NCBI RefSeq assembly: GCF_900107485.1
Contig: NZ_FNQE01000004.1
Span: 1-64,000 of the forward strand
Origin: Proteiniborus ethanoligenes
GTDB taxonomy: Bacteria > Bacillota > Clostridia > Tissierellales > Proteiniboraceae
Direction: 5' to 3'
DNA length: 64,000 nucleotides
Below the pieces are notes generated by a model, which ran no database searches, was not told the DNA's origin, and saw only the letters and a program-made list of their open reading frames with translations. Positions 63,740 to 64,000 of this stretch are shown here, piece by piece; position 1 is the stretch's first letter; each line of letters opens with the position of its first letter. The translations under genes were made by a program, and so were the position numbers.

Positions 63740-63793
63740 CTAATTTTCTATTTCTTTCTTTAATTGTATTACTTCTTCAATAGATAGTTCGGC
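63740..63793 (-). pseudogene. Rpn-family C-terminal fragment, copy C, cut by an IS end
   Basis: The minus strand encodes only AELSIEEVIQLKKEIEN and a stop, a diverged version of copies A and B. Similarity stops abruptly at about 63791, where a GGCTCTCCATGG sequence begins. Confidence 0.6.
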
Positions 63794-63885
63794 TCTCCAT
63801 GGCAAAATGGTATTGCAGAGCGAGCAAATGGGATTAAATGACTCGGCTTTAATTTTTGAAGTGGACAACCTTTTCTTTCATTAAT
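63791..63885. mobile_element. Probable insertion-sequence terminus
   Basis: GGCTCT at the junction with the broken Rpn tail resembles the ends of ISL3-type elements, which commonly begin GGCTCT. Only one end is in the window, so family and size are inference. Confidence 0.35.
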
Positions 63886-64000
63886 TTAAGTTAAGCCCAA
63901 CTTTATAAAATCTAACTTTCTAATTTCCATTCTTCCAGTAGTTTTAGAATATTCAGCCTGATAGAAATCAAAGTTTTTTCTATGATTTACTTCACATTTA
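63886..64000 (-). CDS. C-terminal end of an unidentified protein (partial)
   Basis: An open frame on the minus strand enters from the right edge and stops at 63886-63888, ending ...RMEIRKLDFIKLGLT. It lies inside the probable insertion element, so it may be part of a transposase, but I do not recognise the family. Confidence 0.3.
   Translation of the reverse strand, partial: KCEVNHRKNFDFYQAEYSKTTGRMEIRKLDFIKLGLT

Overview
The window looks like chromosomal DNA of a low-GC, Gram-positive, anaerobic clostridium-type Bacillota, probably near the Tissierellales. This rests on AT-rich codon use, strong AGGAGG-type ribosome sites, TTG and GTG starts, an S-box riboswitch on metK, S-layer-homology (SLH) surface proteins, a DUF1659/DUF2922 gene pair and nupNOPQ-type nucleoside ABC importers. 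The genus is inference. Nearly all genes lie on the minus strand.

Layout. 1-319: right end of an IS3-family element with a highly structured non-coding tail. 320-1452: two 11-bp tandem-repeat arrays flanking the DUF1659/DUF2922 pair. 1472-3826: metK behind a SAM-I riboswitch, a small membrane protein and tRNA-Pro. 4177-17151: surface and envelope genes (phosphodiester glycosidase, SLT/SLH lytic transglycosylase, phosphoglucomutase, a 2163-residue SLH protein with a PHP-type hydrolase domain). 17424-18566: YibE/F. 18598-26472: operon GntR, BMP lipoprotein, ATPase, two permeases, nucleoside phosphorylase, purine-type deaminase. 26595-34752: ABC importer with two ATPases and a fused permease, a HAD phosphatase and a membrane AraC-type regulator. 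35021-36694: SpoIIE-type phosphatase. 36775-40732: adenine deaminase and an AtzA-like deaminase, divergent from an XRE-cupin regulator across a compact shared operator. 40780-43562: galU and a CapD-like epimerase/dehydratase. 43842-52050: a second BMP-type nucleoside importer operon carrying PsuG, a PurM-fold kinase-like protein and an eIF2B-like protein.

52290-64000 is an accessory region. It holds an RCC1-like lipoprotein, an AlbA/RecG-like ATPase regulator, a two-gene unit with a PLD-like motif, a large protein with a degenerate Nudix-like motif and C-terminal membrane segments, DUF4438 and alpha/beta hydrolase genes. Between them lie repeated gene-tail fragments and hairpins, the signature of serial segmental duplication followed by deletion, ending in a likely IS terminus.

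The unifying theme of the core is nucleoside and nucleobase acquisition: two importers, a phosphorylase, three deaminases or C-C/C-N cleaving enzymes and several dedicated regulators. The strongest candidates for something undescribed are the psuG operon, where a PurM-superfamily protein sits where a PfkB-type pseudouridine kinase would be expected, and the two-gene PLD-like unit at 56212-58931.
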